Positions 1-8,181 of a stretch of DNA of 25,871 bases are shown here, in pieces; position 1 is the stretch's first letter; each line of letters starts with the position of its first letter. Source of the stretch: Avichristensenella sp031550455 (GTDB lineage: Bacteria > Bacillota > Clostridia > Christensenellales > Aristaeellaceae). The stretch is taken from positions 1 to 25,871 of the forward strand of contig JAVBOQ010000089.1 in the NCBI GenBank assembly GCA_031550455.1, read 5' to 3'. A program made the position numbers and the translations under genes. Under the pieces are notes generated by a model, which had not been told where the DNA came from, did no database searches, and worked only from the letters and a program-made list of their open reading frames with translations.

Positions 1-52
1 ACCTGCTCATTCAAGGCGATTTCATTTACAATGAATCACCCAGACCCGCTCA

Positions 53-80
53 TTGTGTTTCCGAAAGAATATGCTATACT
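53..80 (+). promoter_or_regulatory. Putative promoter for the leader ORF and ABC exporter
   Basis: A TATACT -10 hexamer lies at 75-80 and is preceded by TGC, making an extended -10. A weak -35 (TTGTGT, 53-58) sits 16 bases upstream. Transcription would start near 87, just ahead of the AGGAGG ribosome site at 97-102. The -10 is good and the -35 poor; assignment is from sequence only. Confidence 0.5.
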
Positions 81-110
81 GGTGCCAACTTTGTTCAGGA
101 GGCGGTCGCG

Positions 111-212
111 ATGAAGAATATCAATCATTTGGAAACCTCATCATTGTTTACAGCAAGAAGGAGCATCGCGCATGCACAAAAACCGCACAAGAAAGTTCTT
201 CTCCTATTATAA
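111..212 (+). CDS. Possible 33-aa leader peptide overlapping the ABC exporter start
   Basis: An ATG at 111 follows an AGGAGG Shine-Dalgarno (97-102) with an 8-base spacer, better than the site of the downstream gene. The frame runs 33 codons (begins MKNINHLETS, ends VLLLL) and stops at 212, 38 bases past the nearest upstream edge of the ABC gene start at 172 and in a different frame. Ribosomes on this ORF would pass over the exporter's own ribosome site (AAGGAG, 158-163). It could be a regulatory leader for translational coupling or drug-responsive control, or a chance short ORF. No similarity to a known peptide is recognised. Confidence 0.35.
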   Translation: MKNINHLETSSLFTARRSIAHAQKPHKKVLLLL

Positions 213-1905
213 GCCATACCGCCGCCTGTTCGCGGCCGTGATGGCGTGCGCGGCCGTGGATACGGCGGCCGCGCTTGTGTTTCCGCTGCTTGTCCGCCGC
301 ATCACCGAGGACATTGTCGCCTCCGGTATGGCGAACGCGCTGTCGCAAATTTACATGACCGCGGGCGGCATGGTCGCGCTGCTCGCGGTGCAGGCCGTCT
401 GCGCGTGGTTTTTCGACGGCTATGGGCACGCGATGGGCGCTTCGATGGAGCGCGACATCCGCGCCGAACTGTTCGCGCAGTTCCAAAGGCTTTCTTTCAG
501 CTACTATGACGACCAAAAGGTCGGCCAACTGATGGCGCGGATCAGCAAGGACCCGGAAACGCTGACCGAGCTGTATCACCACCTGCCTGAAAACGCCGTC
601 ATCTACGGCGTCAAGGCAGCCGGCGCGCTGGCCATTCTGCTGTGCACGAACCTGTCGCTGGCGCTGATCGTCGCCGCGTTTCTGCCGGTGATGGTCGTGT
701 ACACGCTGTACTTAAACAAAGGGTTACAGGCCGCGTACAAGACGAACCTGGAGGTCATCGGCGACGTCAACGCGAGGGTTGAAGACAGCCTCGGCGGCAT
801 CCGCGTCGTCAAATCGTTCGCGAACGAATCGATCGAAAACGAACGGTTCGGGAAGCAGAACAACAGGTTTTTGACCGGCCGCAAAAGGATTTACCGGACC
901 GAAGCGTACTATTACACCGGCCTTGACCTGCTGTCGAAACTGATCACCGTCGCGGTCGTCGTGTTTGGCGGCGCGGCGATCGTCGGCGCGCGGCTCGAGC
1001 TGCCGGGGCTGATCACGTTCCTGCTGTATGTTGGGTATCTGGTTGAACCCATTCCGAAGCTGGCGTTCATGGTGCGTCAGTACCGCGAGGGCGTCACCGG
1101 GTTTAACCGGATCATGGACATCCTGGAGATGCAGCCGGACATCGCGGACGCGCGGGACGCGGTCGAGCTTGGCAATGTGCGCGGCGAAGTGACACTTGCG
1201 GACGTCAGCTTCCGGTACAAGGCGCATCTCCCGGATGTGCTGTCCGGCGTCAGTTTCTCGGCAAAGCCCGGCGAGACCGTCGCGCTGGTCGGCTATTCCG
1301 GCGTCGGCAAGACGACGCTGTGCTCGCTGATTCCGCGCTTTTACGAAGCGACCGGCGGTTCGGTCCGGATCGACGGCATGGACGTGCGCGCGTATACGCT
1401 GCGCTCCCTGCGCCGCGCGATCGGCGTCGTGCAGCAGGACGTATACCTGTTTTCGGGTACGGTCAGGGAGAACATCCTGTACGGAAAACCGGACGCGACG
1501 ATGGACGAGGTCGTCGCCGCCGCGAAGAAGGCGAACGCGCACGGATTCATTCAGGATCTGCCAAACGGATACGATACGGACATCGGCCAGCGCGGCATCA
1601 AGCTCTCCGGCGGTCAAAAGCAGCGGATCAGCATCGCGCGCGTCTTTTTGAAGGATCCGCCGATCCTGATTCTTGACGAAGCCACGAGTGCGCTGGACTC
1701 CGAAAGCGAACGCGTCGTGCAATCGTCGCTGGAAGCGCTGTCTGAAAACCGCACGACGTTCGTCATCGCCCACCGGCTGTCGACCGTCCGCCGGGCGAAA
1801 CGGATACTTGTGCTGTCCGACGACGGCATCGCCGAGGAAGGCACGCATGAGGAACTGATGCGGAAGGCGGGCGTCTACGCGGGGCTGTACCTGGGCGCGG
1901 AGTAG
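172..1905 (+). CDS. ABC transporter, fused permease and ATP-binding half-exporter
   Basis: This 577-residue protein is a type IV (MsbA/MdlB-like) half-transporter that would work as a homo- or heterodimer in the cytoplasmic membrane, exporting a lipid, peptide or drug. About six membrane spans lie in residues 15-300, with the usual coupling region. The nucleotide-binding domain fills the rest: Walker A GYSGVGKTT around 374-382, the Q-loop near QQDVYLF (421-427), signature LSGGQKQR (478-485), Walker B ILILDEAT (498-505) and an H-loop in AHRLST. All catalytic residues are present. The start is ATG 172 with AAGGAG 8 bases upstream. No partner half-transporter is adjacent, so a homodimer is the simplest reading. 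The substrate cannot be told from the sequence. Confidence 0.9.
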   Translation: MHKNRTRKFFSYYKPYRRLFAAVMACAAVDTAAALVFPLLVRRITEDIVASGMANALSQIYMTAGGMVALLAVQAVCAWFFDGYGHAMGASMERDIRAELFAQFQRLSFSYYDDQKVGQLMARISKDPETLTELYHHLPENAVIYGVKAAGALAILLCTNLSLALIVAAFLPVMVVYTLYLNKGLQAAYKTNLEVIGDVNARVEDSLGGIRVVKSFANESIENERFGKQNNRFLTGRKRIYRTEAYYYTGLDLLSKLITVAVVVFGGAAIVGARLELPGLITFLLYVGYLVEPIPKLAFMVRQYREGVTGFNRIMDILEMQPDIADARDAVELGNVRGEVTLADVSFRYKAHLPDVLSGVSFSAKPGETVALVGYSGVGKTTLCSLIPRFYEATGGSVRIDGMDVRAYTLRSLRRAIGVVQQDVYLFSGTVRENILYGKPDATMDEVVAAAKKANAHGFIQDLPNGYDTDIGQRGIKLSGGQKQRISIARVFLKDPPILILDEATSALDSESERVVQSSLEALSENRTTFVIAHRLSTVRRAKRILVLSDDGIAEEGTHEELMRKAGVYAGLYLGAE

Positions 1906-1912
1906 ACAGGGC

Positions 1913-1940
1913 AAACGCATGAACTGAGGTTCATGCGTTT
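1913..1940 (+). terminator. Perfect 12-bp stem-loop just after the ABC exporter
   Basis: The arms at 1913-1924 and 1929-1940 are perfectly complementary around a TGAG loop, starting 8 bases past the exporter stop codon. There is no T-run on either strand, so it is not a classic intrinsic terminator. It may still protect or end the transcript. Confidence 0.45.
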
Positions 1941-1963
1941 GGAGGAAGGACGAGGAGGATTCG

Positions 1964-2099
1964 GCCTGAAACGCTGCGGCGTTTCCGGGCGGCCTCAGGC
2001 GAAAAGTCCAGATTCCTCCGGCTACGCCTGCGGAATCTGCGCATTTTCGGCGCGCCTGTCGCCGAAAATGATTGCAATCGAGGCGTTCACACGCCTCGA
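1964..2099. repeat. Cluster of four further stem-loops in the exporter-purC gap
   Basis: The gap 1906-2236 holds no convincing gene. After the hairpin at 1913-1940 come four more: 1968-1985 (7-bp arms GAAACGC/GCGTTTC), 2009-2039 (8-bp arms CAGATTCC/GGAATCTG, 15-base loop), 2042-2070 (11-bp arms, 7-base loop) and 2078-2099 (9-bp arms, 4-base loop). Outer pairing GCCTGA/TCAGGC (1964-1969/1995-2000) encloses the first. Regular succession of palindromes suggests a REP/BIME-like dispersed repeat or a structured RNA. Bases 2100-2160 show nothing further, and the purC promoter follows. Confidence 0.6.
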
Positions 2100-2163
2100 G
2101 CTCCTGGATTGATCACTTCGTCATTCCAAATGAAACCGTCCTGAGTAGTCATCAGCGCAGAGG

Positions 2164-2192
2164 TTGCATCCGATCCCATGGCGTGGTATAGT
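2164..2192 (+). promoter_or_regulatory. Putative purC promoter
   Basis: TATAGT at 2187-2192, preceded by TGG (extended -10), and TTGCAT at 2164-2169 are separated by exactly 17 bases. The predicted start near 2199 leaves a leader of about 38 bases, too short for a purine riboswitch, so no riboswitch is called. Confidence 0.55.
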
Positions 2193-2236
2193 TTCGCTTG
2201 TAAGCTTTTGCTGCAAATTCGCTTGGGAGGGTTCAC

Positions 2237-2917
2237 ATGCAGAAAGTATACCAGGGCAAGACCAAGGACGTGTACAAGCTGGATGACGGCCATGTGCTGC
2301 TGAAATTCAAGGACGACGTGACCGGGGAAAACGGCGTGTTCGACCCTGGCGCGAACACCGTAGGCCTGTCCATCGAGGGTATGGGCCGCGCGGGGCTGCG
2401 CATGTCAACCTACTATTTCGGGCTGCTGGCCGGGCATGGCGTCCCGACGCACTTTGTGTCGTCGGACATCAAGGAGGCGACGATGACCGTGCTGCCCGCG
2501 CAGGTTTTCGGGCGCGGCCTGGAAGTCATCTGCCGGTACCGCGCGGTGGGCAGCTTTCTGCGCCGGTACGGCATGTACGCGAAGGAAGGCCAGCCGCTCG
2601 ACGGGTATGTGGAATTTACGCTCAAGGACGATGAACGCGGCGATCCGCTGATCACAAAGGACGGGCTGGTCGCGCTTGGCGTCATGACGGCGGAAGAGTA
2701 CGACGCCGCCTATGCCGCGCAAAAGAAGATCTGCGCGATCATCCGGGACGATTTGAAAGCGCGCGGTCTGGAGCTCTACGACATCAAGCTGGAGTACGGC
2801 CGCGCGTCCGACGGCGTGCTGCTGATCGACGAGATCTCGGCCGGCAACATGCGCGTGTACGAGAACGGAAAGATCGTCGGGCCGCTCGATTTGGCGAAAA
2901 AAGTGCTCGGCGGCTGA
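2237..2917 (+). CDS. purC: Phosphoribosylaminoimidazole-succinocarboxamide synthase (SAICAR synthetase)
   Basis: PurC joins CAIR and aspartate with ATP to give SAICAR, a step of de novo purine synthesis in the cytosol. The 226-residue protein has the family N-terminus (VYQGKTKDVYKLDDGHVLLKFKDDVTG), the glycine-rich ATP loop, the central EVICRYRAVGSFLRRYG substrate region and the C-terminal LEYGRASDGVLLIDEISAGNMR block. Its length is normal for the single-function enzyme. The start is ATG 2237 behind GGGAGGG. It is separated from other pur genes in this window. An FAH-family gene starts 32 bases downstream, so the two may share a transcript although their roles are unrelated. Confidence 0.93.
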   Translation: MQKVYQGKTKDVYKLDDGHVLLKFKDDVTGENGVFDPGANTVGLSIEGMGRAGLRMSTYYFGLLAGHGVPTHFVSSDIKEATMTVLPAQVFGRGLEVICRYRAVGSFLRRYGMYAKEGQPLDGYVEFTLKDDERGDPLITKDGLVALGVMTAEEYDAAYAAQKKICAIIRDDLKARGLELYDIKLEYGRASDGVLLIDEISAGNMRVYENGKIVGPLDLAKKVLGG

Positions 2918-2949
2918 CGGTTATTGCAAGTCTCGGCGTGGAGGTGCTT

Positions 2950-3729
2950 ATGCGATACATCCGCTTTGATTTTCACGGCGAGGCGCGCTACGGCGTCGTC
3001 GAAGGAAACCGCGTGCGCGCGCTGACCGGCGATCCGTTCGGCGCGCACGCAATCGAAACAGAATCGGTTTTGCTGACGGATGTTCGGCTGCTCGCGCCGG
3101 TGACGCCGCCGAACATCATCGCGATCGGGCTGAACTACAAGGATCACGCGCGGGAAAGCAACATGGCGCTGCCGGACCGGCCCGTGATCTTTTTCAAGGC
3201 GACCACCTCACTGAACGATCCCGGCGCGCCAATCGTGTTACCCGCGGTCGCGCCGGACGAGGTGGACTATGAATGTGAGCTCGCGGTCGTCATTGGCAGG
3301 CGCGCGAAGGACGTTACGGAGGAAGAGGCGCTCGATTTCGTGTTCGGCTACACATGCGGAAACGATGTGAGCGCCAGGGATTGCCAGATTCGGCTGGACA
3401 GGCAGTGGGCGCGCGGCAAGTCGTTCGACACGTTCTGCCCGATCGGCCCGTGGATCGTGACGGATCTTGACACGTCGCGCCTGTCGGTCTGCACACGCGT
3501 AAACGGCGTCACCATGCAGCGGTCCAACACCGAACAGCTCATCTTCGACGTGCGGTCGCTGGTCAGCTACTGCTCGCGCAGCATGACGCTGCTGCCGGGC
3601 ACGGTGATCCTGACCGGTACGCCGGGCGGCGTCGGGTTCGCGAGAACTCCGCCGGTATTTCTGCGCCCCGGCGATGTGGTTGAGGTGGAAATCGAAGGGA
3701 TCGGGACGCTGCGAAACCCGGTCGCATAG
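2950..3729 (+). CDS. Fumarylacetoacetate hydrolase (FAH) family protein
   Basis: This 259-residue metal-dependent enzyme belongs to the FAH/HpcE group, which cleaves C-C bonds in, or decarboxylates, 2-oxo/diketo acids. It has the short N-terminal region, the NIIAIGLNYKDHARESN motif, the metal-binding acidic residues in YECELAVVIG and NDVSARD, the QWARGKSFDTFCPIGPW stretch and the C-terminal ILTGTPGGVGF loop. The chosen start is ATG 2950, because GGAGGT (2940-2945) lies just upstream; a GTG at 2938 would add four residues. Exact substrate is unknown: acylpyruvates, 2,4-diketo-3-deoxy sugars acids or oxaloacetate are all possible for this fold. Closeness to a glycosidase gene 25 bases downstream hints at sugar-acid metabolism, but this is inference. 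Confidence 0.88.
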   Translation: MRYIRFDFHGEARYGVVEGNRVRALTGDPFGAHAIETESVLLTDVRLLAPVTPPNIIAIGLNYKDHARESNMALPDRPVIFFKATTSLNDPGAPIVLPAVAPDEVDYECELAVVIGRRAKDVTEEEALDFVFGYTCGNDVSARDCQIRLDRQWARGKSFDTFCPIGPWIVTDLDTSRLSVCTRVNGVTMQRSNTEQLIFDVRSLVSYCSRSMTLLPGTVILTGTPGGVGFARTPPVFLRPGDVVEVEIEGIGTLRNPVA

Positions 3730-3754
3730 CCTTCGGGCGGAAAGAGGTGGCAAA

Positions 3755-5413
3755 ATGAAGGCGGAAATTCGGCTGATCAGCACGCTTGACAAAGTGTTTC
3801 TGGACGACGCGCCGCCCGCTTTGCTGACGTGCGCGCCGGAAGGGTTTCAAAACGAGATCATCTCGTTTCAGGCGGCGTACCGGCTCATCGACGCGCCGGG
3901 TTACCGTGATCTGGTTCATGTGACCTGCGAATCGCCGCTCGGCGACCGCGTGCGCGTGCGCCGTGTGATGCACGTGCCGGTCGTGTTCGCGTCGTTCCCC
4001 GACGCGGACGCAGATTACCTCCGGAAAACGCCGGGGCTGTACCCGGATCTGCTGCGCGACGTCGCACAGAACCCGGTGCGTGCGTTTTCTGACCAATGGC
4101 AAACGCTGTGGATCGACGTCGAGCCTTCCGCGGATGTGGAACCGGGCCTCTATCCGGTGCGGATCGCGCTGCGCGCTTTGGACGGCTGCCTGCTTGGCGA
4201 GGCGGAAACGCCGGTGCGCGTGCTGCCGGGCTTTTTGCCCGGGCTTGACATCGCGTACACGCGCTGGCTTCACTGCGACGGCATCGCGCGGTACTACGGC
4301 GCGGAAATGTGGAGCGAACGGTTCTGGAACATTCTGGAGCGTTTCGTCCGGTGCGCCGCGCGCGGCGGCATGAACACGATTCTGACGCCCATTCACACGC
4401 CGCCGCTCGATACGGCGCAGGGCTTCGAAAGGCTGACCTGCCAGTTGGTCGATGTGACCGTAACGGGCGGGCGGTATGCGTTCGGCTTCGACCGGCTGCG
4501 GCGCTTTGTGGACATATGCGTGCGCGCGGGCATTCGGAATTTTGAAATGGCGCACCTGTTCACGCAGTGGGGCGCGGAACGCGCGCCGAAGATCATGGCG
4601 ACGGTGGACGGCGTGTACGGGCGGTTGTTCGGTTGGGACGACCCGGCCTGCGGCGGGGCGTACGCCGCTTTTCTTGGCGCGTACCTGCCCGCGCTGACGG
4701 CGGAGCTGCGCCGTCTCGGCATCGCGGACCGGTGCCTGTTCCACATTTCGGACGAGCCGTCGCAATCGCAGCTCGCTTCATATCTGGCCGCGAAGGCGGT
4801 CGCGGCGCGCTATCTGGACGGCTTTGTCGTCCTGGACGCGATGTCGGACCTCGAAATATACAAAACCGATCCGACGGTGACGCCGGTCGTCGCGACGAAC
4901 CACATCGAGCCCTTCCTGCGGGAGAACGTGCGGGGTATGTGGGCGTATTACTGCGTCGGCCAGTACAAGGACGTTTCAAACCAGTTCATGGCGATGCCGT
5001 CCGCGCGCACGCGCATCCTGGGCGTACAGCTTTACAAATTCAGGATGGCGGGCTTCCTGCATTGGAGCCTGAATTTCTACAACAGCCAATACTCGCTGTA
5101 CCCGATCGACCCGTACGCGGTGACGGACGGCGACGGGTTCGCACCGGCCGGCGACATGTTCCAGCTATACCCGGGCGAAGGCGGCGAACCCGAAGAATCG
5201 ATCCGGTTCCAGGTCACACGCATGGCGATGGACGACCACCGGGCGCTGACCCGGCTCGAATCGCTGGCCGGCCGCGACGCCGTGCTGCGGCTGATCGAGG
5301 CGGACGCGAAAGAGCCGGTTACGTTCGCACGGTATCCGCGCGACGCGGCGTATCTGATTGAACTGCGCCAGAAGGTAAACCGCGCGATAGTCGGGCTGAC
5401 GACCGCGCGATGA
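3755..5413 (+). CDS. GH123-like (DUF4091) glycoside hydrolase
   Basis: A 552-residue protein with an N-terminal beta-sandwich-like region (about 1-160) and a TIM-barrel-like catalytic part resembling the DUF4091/GH123 family. Known GH123 enzymes release N-acetylgalactosamine from glycolipids by substrate-assisted catalysis with an adjacent Asp-Glu pair. Here LFHISDEPSQSQ carries that pair at D333-E334. There is no signal peptide, so it should act in the cytosol. The start ATG 3755 follows AGAGGTGG (3743-3750); the open frame extends upstream into the FAH gene but without support. It is the last of three closely spaced genes (purC, FAH, this). Many DUF4091 proteins are uncharacterised, so the substrate is only a guess. 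Confidence 0.75.
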   Translation: MKAEIRLISTLDKVFLDDAPPALLTCAPEGFQNEIISFQAAYRLIDAPGYRDLVHVTCESPLGDRVRVRRVMHVPVVFASFPDADADYLRKTPGLYPDLLRDVAQNPVRAFSDQWQTLWIDVEPSADVEPGLYPVRIALRALDGCLLGEAETPVRVLPGFLPGLDIAYTRWLHCDGIARYYGAEMWSERFWNILERFVRCAARGGMNTILTPIHTPPLDTAQGFERLTCQLVDVTVTGGRYAFGFDRLRRFVDICVRAGIRNFEMAHLFTQWGAERAPKIMATVDGVYGRLFGWDDPACGGAYAAFLGAYLPALTAELRRLGIADRCLFHISDEPSQSQLASYLAAKAVAARYLDGFVVLDAMSDLEIYKTDPTVTPVVATNHIEPFLRENVRGMWAYYCVGQYKDVSNQFMAMPSARTRILGVQLYKFRMAGFLHWSLNFYNSQYSLYPIDPYAVTDGDGFAPAGDMFQLYPGEGGEPEESIRFQVTRMAMDDHRALTRLESLAGRDAVLRLIEADAKEPVTFARYPRDAAYLIELRQKVNRAIVGLTTAR

Positions 5414-5485
5414 GCGTTGATACCAATGGATAATCTGAACGCATCCAAAGCGGCGGTGCGGCCATAAATTTTCCACACCGCCAGC

Positions 5486-5523
5486 AGGGCGCCCGCATGA
5501 ACCTCGGCCCATGCGGGCGCTCT
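5486..5523. terminator. Bidirectional terminator-like hairpin between convergent genes
   Basis: A 14-bp stem (arms 5486-5499 and 5510-5523, one G-T pair, 10-base loop) lies between the convergent DUF4091 and GH36 genes, only 2 bases past the GH36 stop. T-runs are weak on both sides, so termination may be partial. The rest of the gap (5414-5485) shows nothing. Confidence 0.6.
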
Positions 5524-5524
5524 G

Positions 5525-7270
5525 TCATTCCTTCGCCTCCCGGCACACGTAAACCCGGCCCGCGCGCGGCGGAAATCCAGTCAGCAGCAGTGTCTCCGTG
5601 GCGTCCGAGACGCACTGATCCGTCCACAGCTCCGTCACCGCGTATCGCCTGCCCAGCGGAATCGAAAAATCTCGCGCCGCGTCCGTCCAATTCAGCACGC
5701 TGACATAAAGCGCGCCGTCCAGCCGGGTTCTGCCGACGGAAAACGTCCGGTCGTCAAACCGTGCGGCCTCACCGATCAACTGCATCAGCTTGCGCAGCCG
5801 CTCGGCGGTTTCCAGGCGCATCGACGGCGCGCGGTCGCCGCTCATCGCCATGCCGCCCGACGCGAACGCGGCTGTGATGTGGAACAAATACGCGTCGTCC
5901 GAAACATTGTCTTTCGGTTCCAGGTTTTCGAGCGTCACGCAGTCGGGATCGACAATCCACAGCGATTCGTTCTGCCACGCGCGCAGCAGCGTTTCCCGCG
6001 CGACCTGCGCGATCTGTTCAAAGCAGCGGTCCATGTCGTTCGACACGCGCATCGCGTTGACCGTGCCGAGCGACGGCCACATCGGCGCATTGCAACCCAG
6101 CAGGATCGCGTCGTCCCCGGCCGCCTCGCGGATGGCCCGCATCCCGGCGCGGTACGCGTCCACGCGCGTCGCGTTCGGGTCACGCCGCCGGCCGAACGGA
6201 AACGCGCCCCACATGTTCCCGTCCAACTTGAAATACCGGACTCCCCATTCCCGTCGCATCGTGCCGAACACATGCCGCAGATACCCGCGCGCGCCGGGAT
6301 GCGTGCCGTCGAGCATGTACCACGGGCCGCGCCGCCAGCCGCCGAACGTCACGCGGTCGGACGGCAGCGGCTTGCCCTCGTCGTCCGCGACAAACCAGTC
6401 CGGGTGCGCCTGGAACACGTCGGCGTCGCCTTCGCACAGAAACGGGCCGACCCAGATCGCGGGTTCGAACCCTTCGCGCCGGATGGCGTCGCACAGCGCG
6501 CGCATGCCGCCCGGAAACGCGCCGCTCTCCTCGAGCCAGTCGCCCTCGGTCTTCGAATAGCCGTCGTCGATCTGGATGAAGCGCAGGGCAAGGCCCATCG
6601 ACCGGATCGCGCGCAGGTTCTCCTCGATGATGTCCCTGGAAATGCGCGGGCCGTATCCGTACCAGGAGCACCAGCCGGTCGGCGTCGCGTCCGTGGACGG
6701 CTTCGGGTGGTTGCGCGCGATTTCCGCGCCGAACACGCGCAGCAGCGCGTCCGCGGAAGCGCCGGAATCCGCGTACACGTCCTCGAGCGGGACGGATTCG
6801 CCGGGCGCGACCGAAAGGTTTTCGAAGTCCAGCACGATTTCCAGCACATCTTTTGAAAAACGGATCTCACCCGCATACCGCCTGCACGACGCAAAACCGA
6901 CCAGCGCGGCGTCCGCGCCGTCCGGCATGCACAAAAGCAGGTTGTATACGGTGAACAGCCCGTCCGCAGTCGGCAGCCGGTAGTGCCCGCGGTCGGTGAA
7001 GTATCCAATGTCTTCCGGGGCAGCGACGGTTCCGGCGTACTGCGACAGCATGTTGTACCCTTCGCCGTAGACCCGCGTATCGGGCGCGAACGGCATTCGC
7101 GCGCGCCAGAGCGCGATTTCCTTGACTTGCGCGGGCTCCGCGCCGCCGTTGACCAGCGTCGCGGCGCAGACAGGCCCGTTCCAGCTCCGCGTCAGGCGCA
7201 GCGTCCCGTCGTTCGTTCGCCCGTCCGTCCGCCGGATTTCATAAGGCGCGTCCAGTAAAAACATCTTCAT
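5525..7270 (-). CDS. GH36-type alpha-galactosidase (melibiase)
   Basis: This 581-residue enzyme is predicted to remove terminal alpha-galactosyl units from oligosaccharides. The barrel begins near PTGWCSWYGYG (197-207), followed by FIQIDDGYSKTEGDW (231-245), the nucleophile region VRYFKLDGNMWG with D350, and MRVSNDMD with D412 as likely acid/base. The 62-residue spacing of the two aspartates matches what I recall for the Thermotoga GH36 enzyme (60). No signal peptide, so it acts on imported sugar. Start ATG 7270 is preceded by GGAGAGG; M at 7264 is an alternative. It is the last gene of the long minus-strand galactoside block, which supports the substrate call. A related raffinose-synthase-like activity cannot be excluded. 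Confidence 0.85.
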   Translation of the reverse strand: MKMFLLDAPYEIRRTDGRTNDGTLRLTRSWNGPVCAATLVNGGAEPAQVKEIALWRARMPFAPDTRVYGEGYNMLSQYAGTVAAPEDIGYFTDRGHYRLPTADGLFTVYNLLLCMPDGADAALVGFASCRRYAGEIRFSKDVLEIVLDFENLSVAPGESVPLEDVYADSGASADALLRVFGAEIARNHPKPSTDATPTGWCSWYGYGPRISRDIIEENLRAIRSMGLALRFIQIDDGYSKTEGDWLEESGAFPGGMRALCDAIRREGFEPAIWVGPFLCEGDADVFQAHPDWFVADDEGKPLPSDRVTFGGWRRGPWYMLDGTHPGARGYLRHVFGTMRREWGVRYFKLDGNMWGAFPFGRRRDPNATRVDAYRAGMRAIREAAGDDAILLGCNAPMWPSLGTVNAMRVSNDMDRCFEQIAQVARETLLRAWQNESLWIVDPDCVTLENLEPKDNVSDDAYLFHITAAFASGGMAMSGDRAPSMRLETAERLRKLMQLIGEAARFDDRTFSVGRTRLDGALYVSVLNWTDAARDFSIPLGRRYAVTELWTDQCVSDATETLLLTGFPPRAGRVYVCREAKE

Positions 7271-7319
7271 CGCGTTGTTCCTCTCCGTGTTCGATTGTGT
7301 GGAAGCGTCCCCGCACCCG

Positions 7320-8096
7320 CTATTGAAGGCGGTCGGCGATGTACCGCAGCGTCTCAAGGTCAACCACGCCGGTTACATCGTATGCAACGACGGGTTCGCT
7401 CCGCCGTCCCGGCTTCCCGATAACGTCCAGATCCTCCTGCGTATACGCAAAAATATGCCCCCATGGCACATCGGTCGCCTGTACCCAATATCCGCCCGTC
7501 AGTCCATTGTCAAGCGTGACCTTTTCCAGCGTGGGATGGGAAACTTCCCCTGCCAGCCATTCTGCCGTGAACCGCATGTTGCCCCTGACTTCCCAAGCCT
7601 GGCCGGCCAGGATTCTGACATAGCAGCGCCCTTCCCCCGCCTTTTCGTTCAGGACAAAGCTGATCGAACTGAATCCGTCGATCATGGCGGTCGGCACGTC
7701 ATAATAATGGTGAACCACGCCGTCGACCGTTTTGATTTCTTTGGGCTTCGTTGCTTCGAAGTGTCCGCCGAGCCTCGCCGCCCGTTCCGCCATATCGCCG
7801 GTTGTCGGCAGTGAAACGATCACGCCTTCCGCCAGCGCATAGCCGTCCGGCGCTTCTGTCGGCAGCAGAACGCTGTAGCCGGCCTTTTCAAACAGCGCGC
7901 GCACCTGATCCGTGCTGAAAAGGAATCTCGGGACGGAGGCCTCGTGCAGCTTGCCGTTCGCGTCCAGCGTGCACGTGGTGAACGCGATTGCCTGTTCCGG
8001 GATCGTCTCCGCGCGCGCAGGCGCCGCGAGCGCCAGCAGCATCGCCGCGGCGGCCATCAGCCGCGGGAACGCGCCACTTCTTCGCATCGTTTTCAT
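7320..8096 (-). CDS. Secreted protein of unknown function, weakly DUF4367-like
   Basis: The 258-residue product starts with a clear signal peptide (MKTMRRSGAFPRLMAAAAMLLALAAPARA, cleavage near residue 29) and has no lipobox or later membrane span. The mature part has VLLPTEAPDGYAL and a C-terminal VTLDNGLTGGYWVQA...HIFAYTQEDLDVIG pattern that resembles, faintly, the DUF4367 domain found in anti-sigma-factor and secreted Firmicutes proteins. Start ATG 8096 follows GGAGAT; the open frame upstream to 8288 overlaps the previous gene and is rejected. It lies between a sugar-binding protein and the GH36 gene on the same strand, so a role at the cell surface in galactoside use is possible. No function is assigned. 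Confidence 0.7.
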   Translation of the reverse strand: MKTMRRSGAFPRLMAAAAMLLALAAPARAETIPEQAIAFTTCTLDANGKLHEASVPRFLFSTDQVRALFEKAGYSVLLPTEAPDGYALAEGVIVSLPTTGDMAERAARLGGHFEATKPKEIKTVDGVVHHYYDVPTAMIDGFSSISFVLNEKAGEGRCYVRILAGQAWEVRGNMRFTAEWLAGEVSHPTLEKVTLDNGLTGGYWVQATDVPWGHIFAYTQEDLDVIGKPGRRSEPVVAYDVTGVVDLETLRYIADRLQ

Positions 8097-8181
8097 GTTG
8101 ATCTCCTTTTTTTCAGGCGTCTCTTTAAAATGAAAACGAAAAAGCCGGAGGTTTGCATCCAATACGCTGGAAATTGAGCGG

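Noticed and set aside
1..52. Possible end of an upstream gene at the left edge
   Set aside because: No frame shows recognisable coding sequence; it looks like intergenic DNA ahead of the exporter promoter.
724..1920. 398-codon minus-strand open frame opposite the ABC exporter
   Set aside because: Composition and lack of motifs mark it as a shadow of the exporter gene.
2100..2236. Possible purine riboswitch ahead of purC
   Set aside because: The predicted leader is only about 38 bases, and no conserved purine or PRPP/ppGpp aptamer core was recognised.
2087..2293. 68-codon minus-strand frame ending in a plausible-looking protein tail (GSDATSALMTTQDGFIWNDE)
   Set aside because: It crosses the purC promoter and start, has no ribosome site and matches no family I know. 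A gene remnant cannot be excluded, but evidence is too thin.
3563..4765. 400-codon minus-strand open frame opposite the FAH and DUF4091 genes
   Set aside because: Arg-rich shadow frame spanning two real genes; no ribosome site or domain.
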